Origin: JAGVVZ01 sp964373165
GTDB lineage: Archaea > Aenigmatarchaeota > Aenigmatarchaeia > CG10238-14
Assembly (NCBI GenBank): GCA_964373165.1
Contig: CAYJTF010000023.1
Span: 1 to 14,172, forward strand
Direction: 5' to 3'
DNA: 14,172 nucleotides
Program-made: the position numbers and the translations under genes
Notes under the pieces: model-generated
What the model saw: the letters and a program-made list of their open reading frames with translations, nothing else
Database searches by the model: none
What the model was told of the DNA's origin: nothing
Part shown: one piece after another, positions 6,648 to 14,169 of the stretch
Position numbering within the stretch: the first letter of the stretch is position 1
How the letters are laid out: each line of letters opens with the position of its first letter

Positions 6648-6685
6648 GACTATACAATAAATGTAAATTCTTTTAACTTTAAAAA
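6648..6685. promoter_or_regulatory. Compact divergent promoter between the GTPase and KH genes
   Basis: Only 38 bases separate the two starts. On the plus strand TATACAAT (6651-6658) lies 35 bases before ATG 6686. On the minus strand TTTAAAG (6677-6683) lies 36 bases before ATG 6647. The spacings match those at other genes here, so the two promoters probably interleave and would give nearly leaderless mRNAs. Evidence is by pattern only. Confidence 0.4.
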
Positions 6686-7204
6686 ATGAAGATAATGTCA
6701 ATGGAGTTTCCTATTTGTAATGTTTGTTTAAAAAATGAAATTTTATGTAGCGGATGCTCTAAAAAATTGGAAAGTAATGGTATAAGAGACGAAGAAATCA
6801 GATTGTATAGAAACCTGAATAGAACTATCAAGAGCGAGAAGCATTTGAAAGACGGCAAGATAAGCAGGATTTATCTGGATAAAAACTTTGCGCTCATAGT
6901 ATGCGACAAAAATAGTGTTCCAGGGCTGGTAGGCAAGAACGGTATAATAATCAAGAAAATAGAGAAGATTTTAGGAAAACAGATAAGAGTCATTTCGGAT
7001 TCTCTCACGTTTAAAGAATTCATCAAAGAGATCCTATTTTCTTCCACTGTTCTTGGAGTCAATATTGTGTATACACAAGAAGGAATGAAATATAGAATAA
7101 GAATTCCCGGGAATGAGAGAGTTATTATGCCACTGTCTCCCGAGGCATTTGTTAGTATTGCTAACACGCTATTCAACACTTCTGCTGAACTTGTCTTTGA
7201 ATAA
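6686..7204 (+). CDS. Zinc-ribbon plus KH-domain RNA-binding protein
   Basis: This 172-residue protein has a small zinc-binding module, CNVC at 11-14 and CSGC at 21-24, followed by a helical stretch and a KH-like domain. The KH signature is VPGLVGKNGIIIKKIEKILG (77-96) with the GxxG loop GKNG at 82-85. A C-terminal region of about 70 residues (from FKEFIKEIL) contains further alpha/beta elements that I do not recognise. KH domains bind single-stranded RNA or DNA, so a role in translation or RNA handling is likely, and its divergent pairing with the YchF GTPase gene supports this. Start choice is uncertain: ATGs at 6686, 6695 and 6701 are all in frame and all precede the first CxxC. No specific named family is claimed. 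Confidence 0.85.
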   Translation: MKIMSMEFPICNVCLKNEILCSGCSKKLESNGIRDEEIRLYRNLNRTIKSEKHLKDGKISRIYLDKNFALIVCDKNSVPGLVGKNGIIIKKIEKILGKQIRVISDSLTFKEFIKEILFSSTVLGVNIVYTQEGMKYRIRIPGNERVIMPLSPEAFVSIANTLFNTSAELVFE

Positions 7205-7212
7205 TTTATAAG
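7205..7212 (+). promoter_or_regulatory. TATA-like box upstream of the first GT2 gene
   Basis: TTTATAAG, starting one base after the KH gene stop codon and 35 bases before ATG 7240. The position predicts transcription starting at or very close to the ATG. No Shine-Dalgarno site is visible before this gene, which agrees with a leaderless mRNA. Confidence 0.5.
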
Positions 7213-7239
7213 CTTTGCGGCTGAAATCATTTTGATAGC

Positions 7240-7944
7240 ATGACGAGAATATGCATAGCCATACCAGTTTATAATGAGGAGAATGACCTTTCTAGAAGTG
7301 TCGAAATTGTTCTAAAAACAGCGCAAAAAATGTTTGATAATTTTGAGATAGTTATAGCAGATAACGCATCTACCGACAGAACTTTGAAAATAGCAAAAAA
7401 TCTCTCGAAAAAACATGATAGAGTTAGATACATTCACTTGGACGAGAAGGGAAGAGGCCGTGCATTGAGGAGAGTGTGGTCCGAGAGCAATGCTGATGTA
7501 ATGTGCTATACGGATGTGGATTTATCTACTGATATTTCACATCTTAAAGAATTGATAAGTGCAATAGAAGATGGTTATGATATCGTGATTGGTTCAAGAC
7601 TGATGGGACAGTCGCAAACAGAAAGATCATTCATTAGAGAAACTTTGTCCAGAGGATATGTTTTTTTATTGAAACTATTTTTGAATATGCCCTTTTCTGA
7701 TACCCAATGTGGCTTTAAGGCTATAAATAAAACAGTTGCAAAGAAGCTGTTACCTTTGATTGAGAATGAAGAGTGGTTCTTTGATACAGAAATGTTGGTT
7801 CTCGGAAGCATTCTGGGATATAAAATTAAAGAGATACCTGTGAAGTGGAAAGAAAGTTCTGATTCTAAAATCAGAATATTTAGCACGATAAGAGATTATA
7901 TAATAAATATATTAAGACTGAAAATTAGATTAAATAGATACTAG
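7240..7944 (+). CDS. DPM1-like GT2 glycosyltransferase (polyprenyl-phosphate sugar synthase type)
   Basis: This 234-residue soluble GT-A enzyme probably transfers a sugar from GDP- or UDP-sugar to a polyprenyl (dolichol) phosphate at the inner membrane face. It starts with IPVYNEEND (8-16), has ADNASTDRT (40-48), the metal-binding DVD at 92-94, GSRLMGQ (118-124) and the CGFKA segment that is characteristic of dolichyl-phosphate sugar synthases. Length and lack of transmembrane helices match eukaryotic-like DPM1 and archaeal AglD-like catalytic domains without the membrane part. It lies 35 bases after the KH gene and 65 before the radical SAM gene. The donor sugar (mannose or glucose) cannot be told from sequence. 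Confidence 0.88.
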   Translation: MTRICIAIPVYNEENDLSRSVEIVLKTAQKMFDNFEIVIADNASTDRTLKIAKNLSKKHDRVRYIHLDEKGRGRALRRVWSESNADVMCYTDVDLSTDISHLKELISAIEDGYDIVIGSRLMGQSQTERSFIRETLSRGYVFLLKLFLNMPFSDTQCGFKAINKTVAKKLLPLIENEEWFFDTEMLVLGSILGYKIKEIPVKWKESSDSKIRIFSTIRDYIINILRLKIRLNRY

Positions 7945-7979
7945 AAATAGCCATCTGGAATTTGTAATATTGTGATAAA

Positions 7980-7987
7980 TATAAAAA
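7980..7987 (+). promoter_or_regulatory. TATA box upstream of the radical SAM gene
   Basis: TATAAAAA starts 30 bases before ATG 8010 in the 65-base gap after the GT2 gene. The distance fits a transcription start at the ATG itself, so the mRNA is probably leaderless. Confidence 0.55.
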
Positions 7988-8009
7988 TTTGTTTTTGGAA
8001 AAATGAGCT

Positions 8010-9359
8010 ATGAGCGAAATACTACTGGTAAACCCTAAGTATGAATACAAGAAGATACAGATATGGAGACATGATAGAGTATGGCCTCCGTTGGACTTGG
8101 CTATAGCAGCTTCCATTCTTAGAAAAGACGGTCACCATGTGGAGATATTAGACATAAATGCTTTGCCAGAAACTGTGATAAATAATGAGAGAATAAAAAA
8201 ATTTGATAAAATTTTTGTTACTTCCGCGTCTTTGGATAGATGGCAATGTCCTCATTTGGATATAGATTCCTTTTTATCAACTGTCAGAGAATTAAAAAAA
8301 ATTAATTCAGGAGCCAAAATATATGTTTTTGGTTCCCATCCAACCATGAGACCAAAAGAAGTTTTAGAAATGACTGGCGCCGATGCAGCTATAATAAGCG
8401 AACCGGAATTAACCATACAAAATTTATGCAAGGACGATGGTAATCTATCAAAAATAGAAGGCATAGCTTATTTGAATAATAATCAACTTAAAATAACAAA
8501 ACCAGGAGATCTCGCGGATTTATCTAAATTTCCTGTTCCCGCCTTTGATCTACTGCCTATGGAAAAATATTATTATGAAATTATGGGGGACAGATTTACT
8601 CTGTTGGAAACTACGCGGGGTTGTCCATTTTTGTGTACGTTTTGTTCGGAAGACCAAATGTATGGAATAAGATATAGAATGAAGTCTTTAGAACTGATAG
8701 AAAAGGAACTAGATGTATGTATTAAGGAATTCGGAGTAAAAAACATCTATTTTATAGATCTCGAATTCACCTTAAGCAAGGGATTTGTTAACGATATTTG
8801 CGACATGATGATAAGAAATAACTACAGAATAGCATGGGCATGTCAGACACGCGCTGACACCGTGGATTTTGTATTGTTAAAAAAAATGAAAATGGCAGGA
8901 TGCAGAGTAATACACTTTGGTCTTGAAAGCGGATCACCGAGAATATTGGAATCCACGGGCAAAAAAATCACTTTAGATAATATAAGGAAAGGAATCAAGT
9001 TGGCTAAAAAGGTTGGTATGGAAGTTGTTTGTTTCAGCATGATGGGTTTGCCAAATGAAACCAAAGAAGATATGGAAATGACCATAAAATTCGCTAAAGA
9101 AGTCGATCCGGATTATATCTCATTCCATGTGGCGACACCATATCCGGGAACAAAATTTTATGAGGCTGTGAAAAATGAAATAAAAGGCGTGTTCCCCACT
9201 TCATACGAAGGAGTTTATTCTCAAAATTTTATAAAACACATGACCAGGAAAGCCTTTATGGAATTTTATATGAGGTCTAGTTATATATTCAAAAAAATTA
9301 AACAGAGTCCGAAATTACTGATGAGACAAATAAAACTCTTTATGAAATATATAAAATAG
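8010..9359 (+). CDS. B12-binding-domain radical SAM protein
   Basis: This 449-residue protein has the BchE-like layout. Residues 1 to about 135 form a Rossmann-like cobalamin-binding-type domain (WPPLDLAIAASIL 25-37, DGHHVEILD 40-48, FGSHPT 107-112). The radical SAM core follows with the cluster-binding cysteines of CxxxCxxC at 205, 209 and 212 (RGCPFLCTFC), then GLESGS after the middle strands and MGLPNE near the end of the barrel. The C-terminal tail is basic. The classical cobalamin motif DxHxxG is not evident, so actual B12 binding is uncertain. Family members carry out methylations, ring formations and carbon-carbon couplings, including archaeal lipid modifications. Its place between glycosyltransferase genes suggests a substrate among sugars or membrane lipids (inference). 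I cannot name the reaction. Confidence 0.88.
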   Translation: MSEILLVNPKYEYKKIQIWRHDRVWPPLDLAIAASILRKDGHHVEILDINALPETVINNERIKKFDKIFVTSASLDRWQCPHLDIDSFLSTVRELKKINSGAKIYVFGSHPTMRPKEVLEMTGADAAIISEPELTIQNLCKDDGNLSKIEGIAYLNNNQLKITKPGDLADLSKFPVPAFDLLPMEKYYYEIMGDRFTLLETTRGCPFLCTFCSEDQMYGIRYRMKSLELIEKELDVCIKEFGVKNIYFIDLEFTLSKGFVNDICDMMIRNNYRIAWACQTRADTVDFVLLKKMKMAGCRVIHFGLESGSPRILESTGKKITLDNIRKGIKLAKKVGMEVVCFSMMGLPNETKEDMEMTIKFAKEVDPDYISFHVATPYPGTKFYEAVKNEIKGVFPTSYEGVYSQNFIKHMTRKAFMEFYMRSSYIFKKIKQSPKLLMRQIKLFMKYIK

Positions 9360-9375
9360 TTTTTATTAGACAGAA

Positions 9376-9386
9376 TAAAATATTTA
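9376..9386 (+). promoter_or_regulatory. AT-rich TATA-like element upstream of the GT-C gene
   Basis: TAAAATATTTA is centred about 17 bases before the first ATG (9398) but 35 bases before the next in-frame ATG (9416). Other genes here have their box about 30-36 bases upstream of the start, so this spacing favours 9416 as the true start. It is the only TATA-like run in the 38-base gap. Confidence 0.4.
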
Positions 9387-9397
9387 ATTGATTTCAC

Positions 9398-10891
9398 ATG
9401 CTTAAAAAGAAAAAAATGTTTTTTAAATTAAATAAAAAATATCTCATTCTGATAATCCTGCTCTTCAGCTTGATTTTAAGGTTAATATTTTTTAGTGGTG
9501 ATGGTTTAGGAGACGATCCAAACTACTTTTTTGCTTTCAAAGATATTTATGATGGGCATATAAGAAATAGTCAATATTATTACAGATTCTCTTACTGGGT
9601 GCCACTGATTATAATATGGAAGCTGTTTGGAATAAGTGAGTTCACTTTTATTTTGCCAGTTCTTCTTTCATCCATAGGATCTATATATCTTGTCTATTTG
9701 ATCACGAAGGAGCTATTTGATTTTAAAACCGGCATAATAGCATCTATACTAATGGCGGTAAATCCTTTCGAAGTGTTGAATGCAACTTTAATGTCAACTG
9801 ATGTTAATCTTTCTTTGTACATGCTGTTAAGCGTCTATTTCTTCATTATAGCACAGAAGAAATATACAAAAATACATTTTTTTCTTTCGGCACTGTTCGT
9901 CTTTTTCGCTTTCGTAAACAAGCTTTTTGGTATATACATACTCCCTGTAATACTTCTTTTTTATTTTAGAAAAGAAGGTCTAAATTTAAAAAATTCTATT
10001 AGATACGCATTCTTTTTATTGACTTTGTTTATTCTGTTTTTAAGTTTATTCATTGCTAACTGGATTTTAGTGAAAGACCCGTTTGCATATATAACCATTT
10101 TTAATGACGATAAAGAGCCACCGCATATATCAAGAATGGATGCGTACCAACTAAGTATATATCCGAGGCAAATGTTTTTCAGGAACGAATTCGGAGAGAT
10201 GTTACATGGATACCATTTCTATCTCGTTTTATTATGTTTCCTCCTAATAAGGAGAGAGGACTGGAAAAAAATATATCCGGTACTTTTATGGTTTCTAGTA
10301 ATATTCTTTTTTGTTGAATTTTTTCCGCATAAAATAAAAAATCTTGTTCCCTATACTATTCAAAGAATTTTTAGATATTTTGTTATAGTTATTCCCCCAT
10401 CGATAATTTTTATATCTTATTTTTGGAAAAAACTAATGGAAAAAAACAAAAACCTTTTTTATACAATCTTCATTACATACATTGTTTTATCTGTATATTT
10501 TTCATATGACTCGACTAAAATAACAAGAATAGCTTTTGGCGAAGTCAGAGAGGCTATAAAATATTTAAAGACACTTGGTGACGTGGACATTTATTCTGAC
10601 TGGTATTTTATTTCTAAAATAGATAGATTTGAAGTTAAAGAAGGCTATAGCCCAGTCCTTCATTGGTGGATGGATGCTGAAACTCCAGAGGCATGGAAAG
10701 AAAAATTTTCAAGTGTCGAGGAGGGATTCGTAGTCACAGGCGGACCCAGATTACCTTATTATGGTTGTTACAGATGTATTCCTAATTTAGGGAAATTCAC
10801 TCCTCCAGAAAACTGGAAGTTGGTGAAAGAATTTTCCAATGACTTGTATCCTCCTTGGAAAACTGAACCTTTGAGAATTTGGCATGTGTGA
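9398..10891 (+). CDS. GT-C membrane glycosyltransferase, PMT/ArnT-like
   Basis: This 497-residue protein has about ten hydrophobic segments spread over residues 14-380 and a soluble C-terminal part. The first segment (14-32) is followed by the loop GDGLGDDPNYFF, where Asp39 and Asp40 occupy the place of the catalytic acids in the first outer loop of PMT/ArnT enzymes. This family transfers sugars from polyprenyl-phosphate donors to proteins, lipids or glycans on the outer face. The C-terminal segment (about 385-497) is aromatic-rich and has a CYRC pair (451-454). The sequence does not show the WWDYG motif of the AglB oligosaccharyltransferase. ATG 9416 (residue 7, MFFKLNKK) may be the real start because of the promoter spacing. 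Neighbouring GT2 enzymes could supply its lipid-linked donor. Confidence 0.82.
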   Translation: MLKKKKMFFKLNKKYLILIILLFSLILRLIFFSGDGLGDDPNYFFAFKDIYDGHIRNSQYYYRFSYWVPLIIIWKLFGISEFTFILPVLLSSIGSIYLVYLITKELFDFKTGIIASILMAVNPFEVLNATLMSTDVNLSLYMLLSVYFFIIAQKKYTKIHFFLSALFVFFAFVNKLFGIYILPVILLFYFRKEGLNLKNSIRYAFFLLTLFILFLSLFIANWILVKDPFAYITIFNDDKEPPHISRMDAYQLSIYPRQMFFRNEFGEMLHGYHFYLVLLCFLLIRREDWKKIYPVLLWFLVIFFFVEFFPHKIKNLVPYTIQRIFRYFVIVIPPSIIFISYFWKKLMEKNKNLFYTIFITYIVLSVYFSYDSTKITRIAFGEVREAIKYLKTLGDVDIYSDWYFISKIDRFEVKEGYSPVLHWWMDAETPEAWKEKFSSVEEGFVVTGGPRLPYYGCYRCIPNLGKFTPPENWKLVKEFSNDLYPPWKTEPLRIWHV

Positions 10892-10916
10892 ATTGGAGTA
10901 ACCCGAAGATTGAATT

Positions 10917-10924
10917 TTTAAATA
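10917..10924 (+). promoter_or_regulatory. TATA box upstream of the second GT2 gene
   Basis: TTTAAATA begins 36 bases before ATG 10953 in a 61-base gap, predicting a transcript with no leader or a few bases of leader. No Shine-Dalgarno site is evident. Confidence 0.5.
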
Positions 10925-10952
10925 TGCTGTACCAACCTATTTCAGTGACGTA

Positions 10953-11651
10953 ATGAAAGATTTTACCATAGTCATACCTGTTTATAATGAAGAGGAATTA
11001 ATAGTTAGAAATACAGAAAGACTGATAAAATACTTGGAGAAAACGGGGAAGAAATTCGAAATAATATTAGTTGATAACGGAAGCATAGACAGAACACCTG
11101 AACTGGGAAGAGAATTAGAAAAGAAATATACGGGCATTTTTAAGATTCTTTTTATACGGGAAATGGGACAGGTTGGCTTTGCTTTTAGAAAAGGCGTTAA
11201 AGGCTCGTCTTCAAACAAAATTGTTTCATTGGATATGGATCTAAGTATAGACATGAATTTTATCCCGAAATGTGTGGATCTTCTGGATAAAAATAGCATA
11301 GTGATAGGAGCAAAAAAAGCAGGAAAGCAAAAAAGACAGTGGTACAGGATTTTTGCGAGCAATATTTTTATTTGGTTGGTGAAAGCATTATTAGGACTGG
11401 AGTATGAAGATTACTCAATGGCCGCTAAAGGGTTCAAAAAGAAGGATATAATAAAATATCTGAAGTATATAGACAAAGGATCAGCATATGTTTTTGAACT
11501 TGTTTACTGGTTGAAAAAAACCAACAAGAAGATAGTCCAGACACCAACTTCATGCAATGACATCAGGAAAAGTAAATTCAATATAATTGATGAGTCTCTT
11601 TATCGTTTCAGAAACTTGGTAACTTTGTTGTTGTTTAAGAAAATAAAATAA
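10953..11651 (+). CDS. GT2-family glycosyltransferase (second DPM1-like copy)
   Basis: This is a 232-residue GT-A enzyme with IPVYNEEE (8-15), VDNGSIDRT (40-48), and the metal-binding DMD at 94-96 within SLDMDLSID. It has no clear membrane segment apart from a mildly hydrophobic stretch IFIWLVKALLGLEY. Overall length and motif order match the first GT2 copy at 7240-7944, but the CGFK segment of DPM-like enzymes is replaced by DYSMAAKGF, so the acceptor or sugar may differ. The last 52 bases overlap the convergent PTPS-related gene. It probably makes another polyprenyl-phosphate sugar or adds a sugar to a lipid-linked intermediate. Confidence 0.85.
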   Translation: MKDFTIVIPVYNEEELIVRNTERLIKYLEKTGKKFEIILVDNGSIDRTPELGRELEKKYTGIFKILFIREMGQVGFAFRKGVKGSSSNKIVSLDMDLSIDMNFIPKCVDLLDKNSIVIGAKKAGKQKRQWYRIFASNIFIWLVKALLGLEYEDYSMAAKGFKKKDIIKYLKYIDKGSAYVFELVYWLKKTNKKIVQTPTSCNDIRKSKFNIIDESLYRFRNLVTLLLFKKIK

Positions 11652-13771
11652 ATTACGATGCATATACCGATTATAGTTAGCACATTAGATAGATAGTTTA
11701 TAGCAGTTGACCCGTACCATACTCGTACTTGGTTTTTTTCTGGAAAGACTAGCATGAAAGACGGAGATATTAGATATATCTTTTTAGCTCCATCGACTTT
11801 CCAGTTTGGATAATAAGAAACTTTTATTATATGCGGTTTCCCCACACAGTCAGTAGTGAAGCGTATCTCTTCATTCATCACTTGTTCCTTAACAATGCAT
11901 TTTTCCTTCACCGGTATTTTCAGGCTTTGCCTCCAATCATTCACTTTCACCAAATTTTGCAGAGTCTTATCTGTAAATATTATAGGCACGCCCATATCAC
12001 CATTTTTGAACCAATCATAGGAAACCTCTCTCCAGTTTTCTGTTTTCATTTGAACCGGCCAATAGTCAGGCACGGTTACATAACTGTTTTTGTTCGTGGT
12101 TATTTCATAAACTGAATACGGGCCAATACTTTTTTCTAGTCTCATTTGTTTGCTTTGGTTTGCCGCATTTTTCGCTTGTTCACTTACAGCAATGTATTCA
12201 TTGACATTGAACATTTTCATATGTTCAATTCCTCTCTCTAAATTGAATGATGTGCAAGGATACTGATTAAAAAACGGGCATGATTGTTCCTTTGAAATTT
12301 CAGATTGCATATAGAATACGAAAGGCGAGCTTACGGTTGATTGCATATAAAGACCTTCCAGAGTAGCTCTTCCTGAGAATAAAGGTATGGATTCGAATGC
12401 TCGTGTTGTTCCGGCTTTATCATGCTCGCTTGAATGTTCATAGACAACTCTTGGTTGAGAATAATCGCCTTTTATGAAGTCACTAACTTCACGATACGCA
12501 GGCCAAAGAGTCTTGTTTTCAAATCCCTCGTAATTCCATTTTATCCAAAAATCTATAAAACTTGTACTTGAATTGACCCAAAAAATCACACCGATCAAAA
12601 TCAAAAGAGCAATAACCCAGTTGAATTTTATCTTGTCTAAAAAATTTAGTCCAATACATGCTGTTATTAGCAAGGATAATTGGAAAAATGGAACGAACCT
12701 TATATTTATCACTCCCACATGTTCGCCGAAGAGAAAAAGAAGAACGGCTATCATGATTGAAAAAAACCAAAAAGCTGTTCTTATGTCGCGATTTTTTATC
12801 AAGTAAAGTATTGTAATAGTATTTAGCACCGTCAAGACCGATATGAATCTCCAAAAAGGAAGTTTTTCTGTGACAGGCAAATTGAGCGGCGGGTTTTTCA
12901 GATCTTTATACAAACTAGGTCCGAGTATAGTTTTTGGTAGTACTTGATCTATAGTTACGCTCCATGTATCCGCGTAAGAAGTCGTATATTTTAAATTGGC
13001 TAAAAGAGGTAAAAACCAGAACGACACCAGTAATAATGAAAGACCGTACGTTTTAAAAAAATAAATTATAGTTTGCTTAATTGTTTGCTGTTTTTGTTTA
13101 AGTCTGATGATAAGAAAGAATAAACTTGTGAGCCCAACCCACATGGCCGTTATTATATGCGAGTTGAGTATCAGGGCATATAAGATACCATTTAATGCCC
13201 AATATTTATTTTCTTTCAATCCCCTGTAGAAAGTCCCGAAGAACAATATTGAAAAGCTCAGGCTAATACTATACGAGAATTCTCCTGCCAAAGTGCTCGG
13301 TATATTCCCCCCCCACATGGAATTTGCTTCCATAAATAGGAACGGTAAAGTGAATAAAGATCCAATGATAGGCACAGGAAATTTAAATTTCATGATTTTC
13401 AAAGACAAAAAAACCATTACTGGCAACAAGAAAACACCGGATACTGTCACTAGTTTAACAGCTATCTGTAATGGTATTACATATGCAATTAGTGCTATGA
13501 GTATGAACGGCAGAGGAAAATAAAATTGAAATATCGGTATTCCCGCATACCATCCCGGGCTCCATCCTATTATCTTTCCGTGTGGTAGCAGATAATCTGT
13601 TAAATACTTGGCAGGATAATATTGAGAGGCTGTATCGCCTCCCGATATTACAGTTTTCTCTAAAAGCAGTTCAGGTTTAAAAAATCTTAAAAGGAATATG
13701 AAAATAGAAACCATAATCGACAAGTTTATTATGAATTCTCTGTTCTTTGATAACATCTTAAATAAATTCAT
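11600..13771 (-). CDS. Large PTPS-related/YfhO-like membrane protein (probable GT-C fold)
   Basis: This 723-residue protein has an N-terminal helix (about 15-30), a first outer loop with GGDTASQYYP (44-53) and GWSPGWYAGIPIFQFY (69-84), then roughly a dozen hydrophobic segments to about residue 415. An outer soluble domain spans about 420-690 and a last membrane helix lies at about 692-712. The Asp46 loop followed by W-x3-W-x-x-G-I-P and aromatic residues is the signature of the PTPS-related membrane family, and YYPNWKVDG (653-661) near the end resembles YfhO-type proteins. These families are thought to be GT-C glycosyltransferases that use lipid-linked donors; no member's substrate can be inferred here. 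A minus-strand AATAAAAA at about 13793-13800 lies some 26 bases upstream of ATG 13771. The gene follows the SMR-type gene by 32 bases. Confidence 0.82.
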   Translation of the reverse strand: MNLFKMLSKNREFIINLSIMVSIFIFLLRFFKPELLLEKTVISGGDTASQYYPAKYLTDYLLPHGKIIGWSPGWYAGIPIFQFYFPLPFILIALIAYVIPLQIAVKLVTVSGVFLLPVMVFLSLKIMKFKFPVPIIGSLFTLPFLFMEANSMWGGNIPSTLAGEFSYSISLSFSILFFGTFYRGLKENKYWALNGILYALILNSHIITAMWVGLTSLFFLIIRLKQKQQTIKQTIIYFFKTYGLSLLLVSFWFLPLLANLKYTTSYADTWSVTIDQVLPKTILGPSLYKDLKNPPLNLPVTEKLPFWRFISVLTVLNTITILYLIKNRDIRTAFWFFSIMIAVLLFLFGEHVGVINIRFVPFFQLSLLITACIGLNFLDKIKFNWVIALLILIGVIFWVNSSTSFIDFWIKWNYEGFENKTLWPAYREVSDFIKGDYSQPRVVYEHSSEHDKAGTTRAFESIPLFSGRATLEGLYMQSTVSSPFVFYMQSEISKEQSCPFFNQYPCTSFNLERGIEHMKMFNVNEYIAVSEQAKNAANQSKQMRLEKSIGPYSVYEITTNKNSYVTVPDYWPVQMKTENWREVSYDWFKNGDMGVPIIFTDKTLQNLVKVNDWRQSLKIPVKEKCIVKEQVMNEEIRFTTDCVGKPHIIKVSYYPNWKVDGAKKIYLISPSFMLVFPEKNQVRVWYGSTAINYLSNVLTIIGICIVIYFIFLNNNKVTKFLKR

Positions 13772-13791
13772 ATCAAAATTATTCGATGCTA

Positions 13792-13803
13792 GGTTTTTAT
13801 TTC
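13792..13803 (-). promoter_or_regulatory. TATA-like box of the PTPS-related gene
   Basis: On the minus strand this reads GAAATAAAAACC, centred about 26 bases before ATG 13771, within the short gap after the SMR-type gene. It suggests a promoter separate from the upstream gene and a leaderless transcript, although read-through from upstream is also likely. Confidence 0.4.
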
Positions 13804-14169
13804 TTAGATTTTCATCAGAATTAAAAACACACCTACAGTAACGAGACTCATACCTGTTAATTTAACAGCTGTCAAAGGTTCTTTAAAGAAATACCATGAT
13901 AGCAAGCCGATGGCAATATATCCTACTGCGAGAAGAGAATAAGCGAAACTTAGATCGGCTTTAGAAAGTACGACAAGCCATAAAAACGAGCCAGTGCCAT
14001 ATAAAGCTAAGCCGAAAAACACATAAGGATTCATTATCATTGTGAATATTTTTGAAGTGAAAAGATCGCTTACTGATGTTTTTCCTATAGTGTTCATCCC
14101 TTTTTTTAGTGATAATTGTCCGATTACATTGAATAGAATGCATATTGCTACTATGATAAGCACGCTCAT
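13804..14169 (-). CDS. SMR/EamA-type four-helix transporter, ArnE/ArnF-like flippase candidate
   Basis: This 121-residue protein has four hydrophobic helices, about 1-19, 47-66, 72-92 and 98-119, the size of a small multidrug resistance (SMR) protein. The first helix aligns position by position with EmrE, but at the essential EmrE Glu14 there is Asn14, in the stretch FNVIGQLSLKKG (13-24). The GQL-x-x-KKG pattern is shared with ArnE/ArnF and EamA-type proteins that move polyprenyl-linked sugars. The missing acidic residue argues against proton-coupled drug export. Next to the PTPS-related gene and the GT cluster, flipping a lipid-linked sugar is the most reasonable role (inference). The ATG lies three bases from the right edge, so upstream control is not visible and a longer N-terminus cannot be excluded. 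Confidence 0.82.
   Translation of the reverse strand: MSVLIIVAICILFNVIGQLSLKKGMNTIGKTSVSDLFTSKIFTMIMNPYVFFGLALYGTGSFLWLVVLSKADLSFAYSLLAVGYIAIGLLSWYFFKEPLTAVKLTGMSLVTVGVFLILMKI

Noticed and set aside
6648..6701. Longer GTPase start at 6701
   Set aside because: The extra 18 residues are not part of the YchF fold, overlap the KH gene start, and the protein begins naturally at MSLEIAITG.
6871..7230. Minus-strand frame of 119 codons opposite the KH gene
   Set aside because: The plus frame has CxxC pairs and a GxxG loop; the minus frame matches nothing.
10664..10680. HWWMD in the GT-C protein as a possible AglB WWDYG motif
   Set aside because: The following residues (AETPE) do not match and the protein is much shorter than AglB, with PMT-like layout.
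12519..12854. Minus-strand frame of 111 codons inside the PTPS-related gene
   Set aside because: It overlaps the 723-residue membrane protein in another frame, with no start signal and no known features.
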